Assembly (NCBI GenBank): GCA_029215795.1
Contig: JARDYH010000005.1
Location: forward strand, 158,435,814-158,499,813
Length of the DNA: 64,000 bases
Origin: Anniella stebbinsi
Taxonomy: Eukaryota; Chordata; Lepidosauria; Squamata; Anniellidae
Direction of reading: 5' to 3'
Part shown: piece after piece, positions 55,241 to 64,000 of the stretch
How the letters are laid out: each line of letters opens with the position of its first letter
How positions within the stretch are numbered: position 1 is the first letter of the stretch
Notes under the pieces: model-generated
Database searches by the model: none
What the model saw: the letters and a program-made list of their open reading frames with translations, nothing else
What the model was told of the DNA's origin: nothing
Program-made: the position numbers and the translations under genes

Positions 55241-55761
55241 TGATACCCTCATGACAGCAGCGCTAGTGAGGTGGTGAGGTGAAATCATTATATTATTATT
55301 CTGATGAAGTCTGACATCAGTACGAAACGAGGAGGGTATCCGGACCCTCGTTAAAAAGTCCTTGAAAAAGTCCTTGTCACCAAAAGGAATTGTCATATCC
55401 TCTTTGCATTTTGAAGAATTCTCAATGTATTATGTTAAAAATATGTCGTTGTAACCAAAAGGAAATGTTAAGTCCTCAATGTATTTTGAAGAATTCTCAA
55501 TGTATTTTGAAAAATAAGTTCTATAGTCTCATTGTACTTTAAATACTCGATTATTTTGCATCATTTGTATCAATTTGTGAGTGAGATTATATCTAAAATC
55601 TTAACTATATTAGTGTGACTGTTTTTGAATTAGTAAAAAATTCTTTAAGCAGGGCTAGGTAAAGTCTGTGTAGTACAGTTGTATGCCTAGGCATTTTTAT
55701 AATATTAATCAGTTTCAACTGTAGCCCGTTTTTTTCTGATAACTTTCTCCTACAGAAAGTA
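55241..55761. other. No recognisable gene
   Basis: AT-rich; the phrase CAATGTATTTTGAA(A/G)AAT is repeated at 55426, 55478 and 55498. Confidence 0.45.
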
Positions 55762-56256
55762 TTTATTTAATTTATTTATTTATTTATTTATTACATTTGT
55801 ATACCGCCCCATAGCCGAAGCTCTCTGGGTGGTTTACGTAGGATTAAGAACAATTAAAAACAATATACAAAAATTTAAACAGCAAAAACATACAACATAC
55901 ACACAATCTGTACATTTAAAAACCACTTCAACACTTCAAAAAGCTACAAAAACAAAACAAAACAAACCCAGGCTCCTCAGATATTGCCAAATGCCTGAGA
56001 GAAGAGGAAAGTCTTGACCTGGCGCCGAAAAGATAACAATGTTGGCGCCAGGCGGGCCTCATCGGGGAGATCGTTCCACAATTGGGAAGCCACTATGGAG
56101 AAGGCCCTCTCTCTTGCTGCTGACCTCCAAGCTTCCCTCGGAGGAGGCACTCGGAGGAGGGCCTTAGATGTTGAACGTAGTGTTCGGGTAGGTTCATGTC
56201 GGGAAAGGCGTTCCATCAGGTATTGTGGTCCCAAGCCGTGTAAGGCTTTATAGGTA
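55762..56256 (-). mobile_element. L2-type LINE 3' end, second copy
   Basis: Close relative of 246-600 but longer. The minus frame 56366-55977 reads YKALHGLGPQYLMERLSRHE ... ARERAFSIVASQLWNDLPDE and ends VKTFLFSQAFGNI. Confidence 0.85.
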
Positions 56257-57426
56257 GAGGAAGGAACTATAGGAACAGCTATCCTTGATTTGATACTGAC
56301 CAATAGTGATGACTTAGTGGATAAAGTGGCATTTATGGGAACTCTGGGGGAAAGTGACCACATCATACTTGAGTTCTTGATTTTAAAGGAAGCAAAAGCT
56401 GAGTGTAGCCATATGCGTGCTCTAGATTTCAGGAAAGCCGATTTTAATAAACTCAGAACTATGATAAGTAAGGTCCCATGGCAAGTGACCTAATGAGAAA
56501 AGGAGTCCAAGATGGGTGGGAGTTTTTAAAAAAGGACATTTTAAAGGCACAATTACAAACAATTCCAACAAGGAAAAAAGATAGAAGACAACAAACCAAT
56601 GTGGCTCCGCAAAAAGCTTAGAGATGACCTGAAAATAAAAAAGGATACATATAGGAAGTGGAAAGAAGGCCAGGCTACAAAAGAAGAGTACAAACAAGTA
56701 GCACAGAAGTGCCGGAATAGTGTCAGGAAGGCTAAAGCTGAGAATGAGCTGAGACTAGTGAGGGATAAAAGCAATAAAAAGGCTTTCTTCAGATACATGA
56801 ATAGTAAAAGACAGAGGAAAGAAATGGTGGTTCAACTGCTTAATGAAGATGGCAAATTGATAACAGATGACAAAGAAAAAGCCAAAGTGCTCAATTCCTA
56901 CTTTGGCTCGGTCTTCTCCCAAAAGTGGGTCTGGGACCCCTGGCAAAAGTGAAGTACAACAGGATTCCAGTTTGAGATTGATAAACAAATGGTCAAGGGA
57001 CACCTAATTTCTTTGAACGAGTTCAAATCTCCAGGGCCCGATGAGCTGCATCCTAGAAGAATAAAGGAGCTGGCAGAAGAACTCTCAGAACCACTGTCTA
57101 TTATCTTTGCGAAATCATGGAAGACGGGTGAAGTGCCAGACGACTGGAGGAGGGCTAATGTTGTCCCTATCTTCAAAAAGGGCAAAAAGGAGGAACCTGG
57201 GAACTACAGACTAGTCAGTCTGACATCCATCCCTGGGAAAATTTTGGAGCGGATTATAAAGAAGTCAATCTGTAAGCACCTTGAAAACAATTCAGTGATT
57301 ATTAGAAGCATGGATTTGTCAAGAACAAATCCTGTCAGACTGATCTGATCTCAGTTTTTGATCAGGTAACCTCTGTTGTGGACTGTGGGAATGCTGTGGA
57401 TATAGTATATCTTGACTTCAGCAAAA
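56257..57426 (+). mobile_element. CR1 LINE internal fragment
   Basis: Plus strand, three shifted frames. 56290-56493 carries GTLGESDHIILEF (end of the APE endonuclease, with SDH). 56599-56952 reads KNSVRKAKAENELRL-type linker with FFRYMNSKRQRKE. 56989-57348 reads FKSPGPDELHPRRIKELAEE ... RRANVVPIFKKGKKEEPGNY and RLVSLTSIPGKILERII, the start of the reverse transcriptase. It ends at IVYLDFSK, where a MITE fragment abuts. Confidence 0.92.
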
Positions 57427-57492
57427 TTCCCTTTTCTCTACAACTGTTAAAGATACAGGAGCCCTGTTTTCCTTTCCATATGGTCATCTTAA
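57427..57492. mobile_element. Partial nested foldback MITE
   Basis: ATTCCCTTTTCTCTACAACTG-TTAAAGATACAGGAGCCC ... CCATATGGTCATCTTA, one arm only, interrupting the CR1. Confidence 0.75.
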
Positions 57493-57838
57493 GATTCTAT
57501 CTATCCATCCATTTATCCATGTACAAGAGTACAGACAAGGGGTGCTTCAGAGTGAGGCTTTTATGGCATGGTGAAAAGCCATGGGACTCTCCTATTCACC
57601 GTGGCATTTTGGATGCTTTCCAGTTTTGTCTGACTCACTGCTGCTTCATCAATGGAATTTTGGGTGGGGTCTTGACTACATCATCTTCCACTTGGAACCC
57701 TCCCCTATATTCCCTCTGCTTTTTCCGTCTTTTTCCTTATGGCAGAAAAACCATTAAGAAGAAAAAGGCAGAGCAGCTGCACAAAGCCTTCTGACTCCAG
57801 CTCTAGGAACCCTCAATCATCTGGAAGCACCCACATTT

Positions 57839-57882
<44 letters not shown>
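57839..57882. repeat. (CTTT)n microsatellite
   Basis: About eleven CTTT units. Confidence 0.95.
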
Positions 57883-58578
57883 TTTGAACTGGCAGCTTTC
57901 TTCTTGGTGAATGAGCTCTCCCCTGTCACATAAAATAAATGAATTTTCCAACCACTCTTAGCTATAAAAACAAGTCAACAACATCTCATACTACGCTGCC
58001 ATCTAGTGGACAATTTCCCTTTTTTCTGCCTGCGGCCAGCAATTTGCCAACTTGTTTGTTGAGAACATTCAGAGTTTCTCCAACTCTCAGGCTGTTGCGG
58101 GCACAAAGGAAACGTGTGAGAGTATATGTCAACCCTGAGCCCCTTGGGGAAAACGCTGAAAGAAAAATGTCATAAATAAATAAAGATTTATCAGTGCTCA
58201 CATATGATAAACCTTGCATATATCAAAAGGATTTTTCATAAATAACTTAAAAATCACATAAAAAATATTTTCTTAGCTATAACACAAGATTACTAGAAAT
58301 TACACTTTAATCCCTATCCTCTGCATGTTTGCTTAGAAGAAAGTTCCACTATGCTCAACAGGATTTACTCTTAAGTAACTGCACACTGGATTGTAGCCTT
58401 CCTTATATGGTACTTTGAAGCTTCCTCGTGATAGGGAAGGATGTTCTAGCAATGGTATTTCAGCGTATCATGTGCCAACTACTCTAATATCCTCATTAGT
58501 TCTCATACAAAACTTGGGAGAGAAATTCTCACTCAGATTCTACAATTAACCTGCCAAAATGCACGTCTATGTGAAATT
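57883..58578. other. No recognisable gene
   Basis: Unassigned; a short dispersed-repeat phrase at 58340-58400. Confidence 0.4.
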
Positions 58579-58787
58579 CGGTGGAGGCTGCTGGCTCCCA
58601 CATCAGTGGGCTATGAATCCGCTCTGGATTTCAGTCAAAACCATCCAGAACTCTACAGGAGTCATCCAAGGTGCTGAACCCATTGGGGGGATAGTGTTCA
58701 GCACCTTGGATAGCTCCTTTAGAGTTCAGACTGAAACTCAGAGTGGATTCACCGCCCCACTGACATTGGCGCCGCCAGCCTCCACTG
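58579..58787. mobile_element. hAT MITE, CAGTGGAGGC family
   Basis: CGGTGGAGGCTGCTGGCTCC ... GCGCCGCCAGCCTCCACTG, foldback, flanked by GTGAAATT and GTAAAATT (7 of 8). Confidence 0.85.
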
Positions 58788-58864
58788 GTAAAATTTCATT
58801 TGCGCTCTCTTAGGGAAGCAGAGATCTTCCATATACTGGACCATACCATTGGCCCAACTAGGTC

Positions 58865-58990
58865 TGTCTGGGGGACCTATCACCCTCTAGATATTATTGG
58901 CCTCCAACTCCCATCAGCCCCAGCCAGCATAATTGGTGATGGGAGGTGTAGTCCAATGGCATCTGGCAGACCACAGGTTTCCCACCCCTG
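58865..58990. mobile_element. Small foldback MITE (TTGTAGTCC family)
   Basis: GGCCTCCAACTCCCATCAGC ... GGGAGGTGTAGTCCAATGGC ... CACAGGTTTCCCACCCCTG. Terminal CAGGGGTGGGAAACC on the minus strand is hAT-like. Confidence 0.7.
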
Positions 58991-59637
58991 CTTTACACTG
59001 GCTGCCAGCTCCTCTCTGGGATTTCAGACAGGATTATTTTACACACCTCCCTGGAGATGCCAAAGACTGAACCTGGGACCTTCTTCTTGAGAAAAAAAAA
59101 TGTGCTCAATCAATGTGCTGAAAACAGACTGAGCTCTGCAGCACCTCTGTACAGGTTTCCTGTGATTCCTATTATTTTTCCTTTCCAGGTCATCAGAAAG
59201 AAAAAAATGGAGAGGAAGCAAAAGTTTTTCTCTCTGTCCCCTCTGCACACCCATTTCTGGATTTTGACCCCTCCTTGACTCATTCCAGGGCCTCACCCTA
59301 CTAATAGAATATAGCAGTCCTGTGCCCAGCCTTCGTTGCTAGGTGGGGCAGCCACGTTTCTACATGGGGCATTGTCGGGTGGGGAGTGCATTGTGTCAGG
59401 GAAGGGAAAGACAGTGACATTTCTCCTTTCTTCTCCACCCAGAAAACAAACTTCTCCATACTACAGGTTTAGAGAAAGGCAGAGAGAAAATAAATATTTT
59501 ATGGTGTTTTCGTAAACTTCTCCTTGAGGGCTCCTCCTTCAAGCCTTGTTCCTGACCTTTAGATTTACCAGCACCTGTATATAGCAGCAACCAGCAACCA
59601 GTTAAAAACTTTCCCATAATTGCTATATAAAGGACTA
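58991..59637. other. No recognisable feature
   Basis: Unassigned sequence in intron 1 of the mucin-like gene. Confidence 0.4.
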
Positions 59638-59659
59638 ACTAAGCAATTCGAAACTAAGA

Positions 59660-59775
59660 GCCTGTCTATGTACACTACTGCTTTAAAATGGTTGATAACA
59701 GTTTTAAACCAGTTAATTACGGTTATTAACTGGTTTAAAACTGTTATAAAGCAGTGGTGCAGATTGGCTCTAAGC
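59660..59775. mobile_element. Small MITE, CTACTGCTTTAAA family
   Basis: GAGCCTGTCTATGTACACTAC-TGCTTTAAAATGG ... AACTGTTATAAAGCAGTGG ... GGCTCT, strongly palindromic around AGTTAATTACGGTTATTAACT. AAGCAATT occurs close to both ends (59641 and 59774). Confidence 0.65.
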
Positions 59776-59839
59776 AATTGGATTTTTTTCCTTACTGGTT
59801 GCCAGGTTGATTTTTCTACCCAGAAACCCTGAAAAAGGC

Positions 59840-59938
59840 CTCATGGAAAGGAGGACAGGGCTCCTGTATCTTTAACAGTTGTATTGAAAAGGGAATTTCA
59901 GCAGGTGTCATTTGCATGCATGCAGCACCTGGTGAAAT
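59840..59938. mobile_element. Partial nested foldback MITE
   Basis: CATGGAAAGGAGGACAGGGC ... TTGCATGCATGCAGCACCTGG; first quarter of the family's repeat unit. Confidence 0.7.
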
Positions 59939-60341
59939 CTCTTTATTTTACTCTTTAGCAATAAGCACCCAATCCTGCGCTACACATTGTAAGAACTGCA
60001 GAATAAACAAACTTCTTATTGTAAGCAAACATATGTGCTTATATATTGCTGGCTGGGTAAAGAACACAATTTGAAGCGGCAAAGGCTGTGTTTCTTTTCA
60101 GGGTCACTTAAATAATTAAAGTGTGATTGTCATCATGAAAAATCCACCCTCAGTCAGGGAACACCTTGAGTGAACAGATCTTTTTGGGCTCTTCCAGATG
60201 AGGCTTGTGTTGTGCACTCATCCTGCCTTATTCACCGCATTTTTCAGAGGGTCCTATTCTTAAGTTGTTCCTGTACTTAAAGCAAGTTGCTATTCTTTAA
60301 ATGCAGGCTGTCATTGTCTGTCATGTCATAAATCAAAAAGA

Positions 60342-60360
60342 TAATAATAATAATAATAAT

Positions 60361-60392
<32 letters not shown>

Positions 60393-60393
60393 C
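60342..60393. repeat. (TAA)n(CAA)n microsatellite
   Basis: TAA units grading into about ten CAA units, the same compound repeat that borders both R4 copies, but with no R4 sequence attached. Confidence 0.9.
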
Positions 60394-61874
60394 TGGGGTG
60401 GGGCAAGCCACAGTTCTTGGTGACGGGCAGGGGGAAGGTGAACTCATTTGCCCCACCCTGGCTCCAGGGCTGGAGTACAGTATAGTTCAGGCCTCACAAG
60501 CTGTGATCCCACCAATCTAGCCACATATTGTAACCTCCTAGGTGTGTCATGGAAGGCTGAAGGCCGGACTGCACGTTACATTAAATGTGTCGTGCCAACT
60601 GGAGCTTTTTTCCTAAGGATAATTACCATGGGAGGGTGGACACAACAGTATTTGTGGGGATCATGGTTGGGGAGGGAAGTATTAAGCCTCCCTTCCCAGT
60701 GTGCCACAGTCCCAGGGGGCGGTCTACACGCTATGGAAACCCCAAAATTGCTCTGTGGTGGTGCTGTGTCAATTATACAACACAGCAGCCATCTTGAAGA
60801 TTGGTCGCTGTCTGCCTGGGCAGAGGGTAGGGGGTGAAATAGTGAGACAAATGGCCTCCGGAACACCCCACGCTGCCTTCGGTGTGGGGAGAAGAATTTC
60901 CCTTTTGCGTCTAACTTTTCAAAGGGGGGAAGTGGAGGAAAGCCAAGGAGGGATGGGGGCCAGCCGGCCGTAAATCCCACGCTCGCTTCTTAGCATGGGG
61001 ATTACCCAGCGCAACCCCAGAGGAGTGAAACCATGGTTTTTGGGGGAAATGTGGCGCAAATGCTGTCTTGATGATGCCCCCCCCCCAGTGAAAATTGTAC
61101 TCCCTGCATTCAGTACTAATTTAAAAACACAAAAACAAAATGGAAAAGAGAGGAGTAATTCTAAGAAGCTTTTACATTCTTTGGGAATAGAGAACTAGCG
61201 AATAGGACAGGACTAATAGGTATGGCAATCCTATATGCGCCCCCCAGCCTTGGGCACACGTTGGGACTCATGAAATTAGAAGCAGTGTAACAGTGGGCAT
61301 CATTTTGCTTAATGGCCAATAAAGCCATCAGGGCCCTATCAAGCCAAGCTCAAGTGGCACAATTCCACCGGCAGGCCAATCATCCACTTAGGATCTTCCT
61401 GGTGAGTAGAAGGGGCCCTTTAGCTTTATCTAACTACTGTGCAACTGGACCCAGGTAGGAGGGGAAGCTCTCAGATATACATGGACTCCACCACCCACCT
61501 TTCCTAAATTCTCTCTCTGTTTCCCAGGATAGGTAGGGAACCGGTTTGGGATTTTTCGACCTTAGCCACTTATGGGCAGGGCTGGTGTCAAGGCGCAGTC
61601 GGCCCCTTGCCAAGCCCAGTAGTGGCCCACTGAAGAGCCTCCTGGAGTTGATTCTCCTCCACCGTTGTGACCTGCTTCCTCACCTGCCTCTCGCTCTGGT
61701 TCAGACCATTGTAGTGGCAGGAAGGAGGAGGGGCAGATGTCCCCTGCCTGCTTCCTCTCTGGCTCTCTGGCTGCCAAGCAAGCAAGTGTAAGCAATGATA
61801 AGAGGAGGAAGAGCAAGAGCAGCTGGGGACGATGGTGGTGAGAAGGTAGACTCACTGAGGGAGGAGAGAGACCA
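60394..61874. other. No recognisable gene
   Basis: Unassigned, moderately GC-rich. Open frames of up to 134 codons (minus, 60576-60980) have no domain features and no supporting splice or start context. Confidence 0.4.
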
Positions 61875-62138
61875 CAAGAACAGCCATGATGGATCAGACC
61901 AAGGGTCCATGTAGTCCAGCGTTCTGTTCACACAGTGGCCAACCAACTGCCCATGGGAAACTCACAAGCAGCACACGAGCGCAACGGCACCCTCCCACCC
62001 ATGTTCCCCAGTCACTGGTGCACACAGGCTTACTGCCTCTGATCCTGGAGGTAGCACAGAGCTATCAGGACTAGTAGCCATTGACAGCCTTCTCCTCCAG
62101 GAATTTATCCACCCCCCTTTTAAAGCCATCCAAATTGT
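61875..62138 (-). mobile_element. CR1-type LINE 3' end
   Basis: AAGAACAGCCATGATGGATC-AGACCAAGGGTCC ... ATGTTCCCCAGTCACTGGTG ... CTCCAGGAATTTATCCACCC, the inverted CR1-like 3' UTR. Confidence 0.85.
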
Positions 62139-62315
62139 CCAAACCCTGGAGCCGGCACTGCTTATAAGTATGTGGAGGAGGGGGAAGAGGAAGGGGAAGA
62201 GGAGGAGCAGGAGCAGGAAGAAAGGAGGCCTAGGCCCCATGCTCTTTCCTTGATCCCCCCCCCACACCAATCCAGTTGCTGACCACCAATCTAGACTCCC
62301 GTTCAACTGGCCTAC

Positions 62316-62388
62316 CTGCGAAGAAGATATAAAACAGCAGGAAGGTCAGGTAATGGACTCCCGGTGCCAGAATCCATAGCAGTTTCAT
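62316..62388 (-). CDS. Mucin-like membrane protein, signal-peptide exon
   Basis: Minus strand. ATG at 62388-62386 (context CAGCAAGATGA), 24 codons plus one base, then the donor CGCAG|GTAGGC. It encodes MKLLWILAPG, then a hydrophobic run VHYLTFLLFYIFFA, a textbook cleavable signal peptide with cleavage expected after the final Ala, before Gly-Thr-Ser of the next exon. The phase 1 exit matches the phase 1 entry of the Ser/Thr exon at 54313. A TATA-like box lies about 65 bp upstream of the ATG. The intron of about 8 kb has accumulated CR1, L2 and MITE insertions. I did not find alternative exons between. Confidence 0.66.
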
Positions 62389-62451
62389 CTTGCTGCTCTA
62401 CCAGGTTGAATAAGAGGGAGTGCTGCCGTGTCCACTTGCTTCCAAATTCTT

Positions 62452-62462
62452 GGCTTATAAAA
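62452..62462 (-). promoter_or_regulatory. TATA-like box of the mucin-like gene
   Basis: TTTTATAAGCC on the minus strand, placed to start transcription near 62430 and give a 5' UTR of about 40 nt ahead of the ATG at 62388. Confidence 0.5.
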
Positions 62463-62490
62463 TAAATGAAGGACGGCTGGGCTTCTGATC

Positions 62491-62845
62491 TCACCTATGC
62501 CTATCTGTGACGTCTCTGCCTGCATACCTTTGCCCTCTTGTGCTTCCCCGAGGTGTGGCTCCTTCGATGATGAATGATAGAAATACATCAACGTCCAGAA
62601 CACATTCCACTGTCACGTCCATGCTCCAGAGGCCTGGGTTTGCAGGGAGAGATCCCGTTAATAACCGCGACAGGTTTACGCCCTGTGACGGTGAGGTCAT
62701 AGCAAGACACGCTCCTTTGGCTCATGCTGAATTGCTTTGCAACTCTGGAGTCAGGAGAGGCTTCAGGAGCGGAAAGCATATCTCGAGCTTCGTGCATTGT
62801 TAATGTTCCATAGCGAATGAGAATACCACCCCATTTCTTCGGCAT
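62491..62845 (-). other. Upstream region with two overlapping open frames
   Basis: Minus-strand frames of 85 and 69 codons (62845-62588 and 62700-62491), in different frames, in sequence that looks non-repetitive. Neither has a recognisable domain. It lies just upstream of the TATA-like box, so it may be promoter or older coding DNA. Confidence 0.3.
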
Positions 62846-62872
62846 TTTATCCCCTTCTTTTCATGCATGGTA

Positions 62873-62898
62873 CACACACACACACACACACACACACA
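62873..62898. repeat. (CA)n microsatellite
   Basis: About thirteen CA units. Confidence 0.95.
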
Positions 62899-63204
62899 GA
62901 GCACCATATGTCATAATTCTTCCTTCAATATGTGGTATACTTGGAGAGAGCCTGTTGTTATCTTCCTCATTCTGTTATGATATAATGCCCCCCCCTTGGC
63001 AAGGCTCTTGTGCCTTTAATAGTTGTGTAACAGGCAGATATTCAGCAGGTGAACTTGCTACCCATCACTATCCTGGGTTGTTCACTGCCTATGCCTGACA
63101 TTCAAAGTGCAGACATTTAACAGACAAAAATGCCTCTCTTCATGCTGATCAGTTGCCAGTATTGTTGGGACATCTTTCATCTTTTGAATTGTTGCCTTCA
63201 TCGG

Positions 63205-63325
63205 ATCCTGTGACCCTCCAGATGTTGTTGGACTCCAACTCCCGTCAGTCTCAGGCAGCAGGCCAATGAGCAGGGATGAAGGGAGTTGTAGTCCAACAAC
63301 ACCTAGGAGGCTACAGATTCCTGAA
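63205..63325. mobile_element. Small foldback MITE (TTGTAGTCC family)
   Basis: ACCCTCCAGATGTTGTTGGAC-TCCAACTCCCGTC ... GGGAGTTGTAGTCCAACAAC ... AGGCTACAGATTCCTG. Typical layout of the family. Confidence 0.75.
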
Positions 63326-63639
63326 ATAGAGGCTGAAAGTAATAGTCTGAATTTGGCCAGAGATAAGGAAAATAGCTTGAGTTTGGGAACTGGCTGGCTG
63401 GGGGGTGGGGGGAATCTGCTAAGAGGTTGCTAGTTAGCGTCCAGGATTTTAGAGGTCTGAGTAGATTCGCCTCTAGGGACTGCCTGTGGGCCTGCTTGCT
63501 TCCCTCCCTCCCTCTCACCCAGGCCCTCCTAGAGGTTGAGAGAGGCCCAGGCCACTTCCATGTTGTTATGCTCCCAGGATATATTTTTTTAAAAAATGAA
63601 GACATGCCAAGACAGAGTTACAAAAATTGTGGTATATTT

Positions 63640-64000
63640 TAAATGTTTTACCTTTAACAGATTAACATTTTAACACACATGCACACAACAATGCAATAAT
63701 TTGTAATACATGTTCCTTTTTGTTTAACGAGTGCTTTTCTAGCTTTTTTCCCCTGTGCAAATTCACCAATTATTCTGGAAAAATTTAGGTTTCTTGCCAT
63801 GTTTATGCCAAGCATAGCAAGGCCATTCAAATGATCCTATCCCAAAGTTGAACGGTAGTAATTCTCGACCTATTTCAGCACATTGAAAGACTGTTCACCT
63901 GCAGCTATTGATGCAGGTAGACTGAGAAAAATGCTCAATGCAATGGTGGCATTAGACACCAGCGAGTCCAAGACCCCCTCTAGATGGATTCCGTTTGACG
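63640..64000 (-). pseudogene. hAT transposase, C-terminal dimerisation domain (decayed)
   Basis: Minus-strand reading from the window edge: SNATIALSIFLSLPASIAAG, EQSFNVLK, stop, VENYYRSTLG, stop, DHLNGLAMLGINMARNLNFS, RIIGEFAQGKKARKALV. The pattern LP.S.A.GE.SF..LK...YRST....L.GLAML is the conserved hAT C-terminal dimerisation region. Two in-frame stops show it is dead. The N-terminal part (BED finger, catalytic domain) would lie beyond the right edge. Confidence 0.88.

Noticed and set aside
60448..60980. Overlapping 129- and 134-codon frames on opposite strands
   Set aside because: No domain, codon bias or splice signal; both strands being equally open argues for chance in GC-richer DNA.

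Overview
The window looks like intergenic and intronic DNA from a squamate reptile (lizard-type) genome. Evidence: a tRNA-derived SINE of the Sauria type at 48.5 kb, many CR1 and L2-type LINE 3' ends, two R4/Dong-clade LINEs sitting in TAA microsatellites, and a very dense population of hAT-type non-autonomous DNA transposons and foldback elements. No prokaryotic features (operons, ribosome binding sites, CRISPR) and no rRNA or functional tRNA genes were seen. Most open frames are decayed transposon coding sequence or chance.

Two host genes can be argued from splice signals and protein character. On the plus strand (30.7-33.4 kb) there is a TATA box, a short non-coding first exon, an intron, and a terminal exon coding for a 133-residue protein that is about 39% proline, followed by a 3' UTR and AATAAA. 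On the minus strand (62.46 down to 53.46 kb) three exons join in compatible phases: a signal-peptide exon behind a TATA-like box, a 210-nt phase 1-1 exon that is about 46% Ser+Thr (mucin-like), and an exon with a juxtamembrane stalk and a single transmembrane helix. Together they predict a small mucin-like type I membrane protein. I do not recognise its orthologue, and its last exon is uncertain.

Layout: 0-9 kb holds LINE tails and a 3.1-kb decayed R4/Dong LINE; 9.5-15.6 kb holds two GC-rich hAT elements with perfect 8-bp target duplications, flanking CR1 fragments; 16-30 kb holds L2 tails, foldback MITEs and a second R4 fragment; 30.7-33.4 kb is the proline-rich gene; 34.1-39.4 kb is one 5.26-kb hAT-like element containing an LTR-like insert and two related minisatellites; 40-46.4 kb holds more hAT elements and an L2 fragment; 46.6-51 kb has a duplicated MITE-plus-flank block, the SINE and small foldbacks; 51-57.4 kb has nested CR1s around the mucin-like exons; 58-64 kb has MITEs, a CR1 tail, the signal-peptide exon, and at the right edge the decayed C-terminal dimerisation domain of a hAT transposase.

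The main themes are (i) one hAT lineage whose members share the terminus TAGGG-TGTG-CAC but carry different subterminal repeat arrays, (ii) foldback elements built as inverted repeats of inverted repeats, and (iii) the candidate mucin-like membrane gene, whose introns have filled with transposons. All gene models rest on sequence reading only; no search or transcript data were available.
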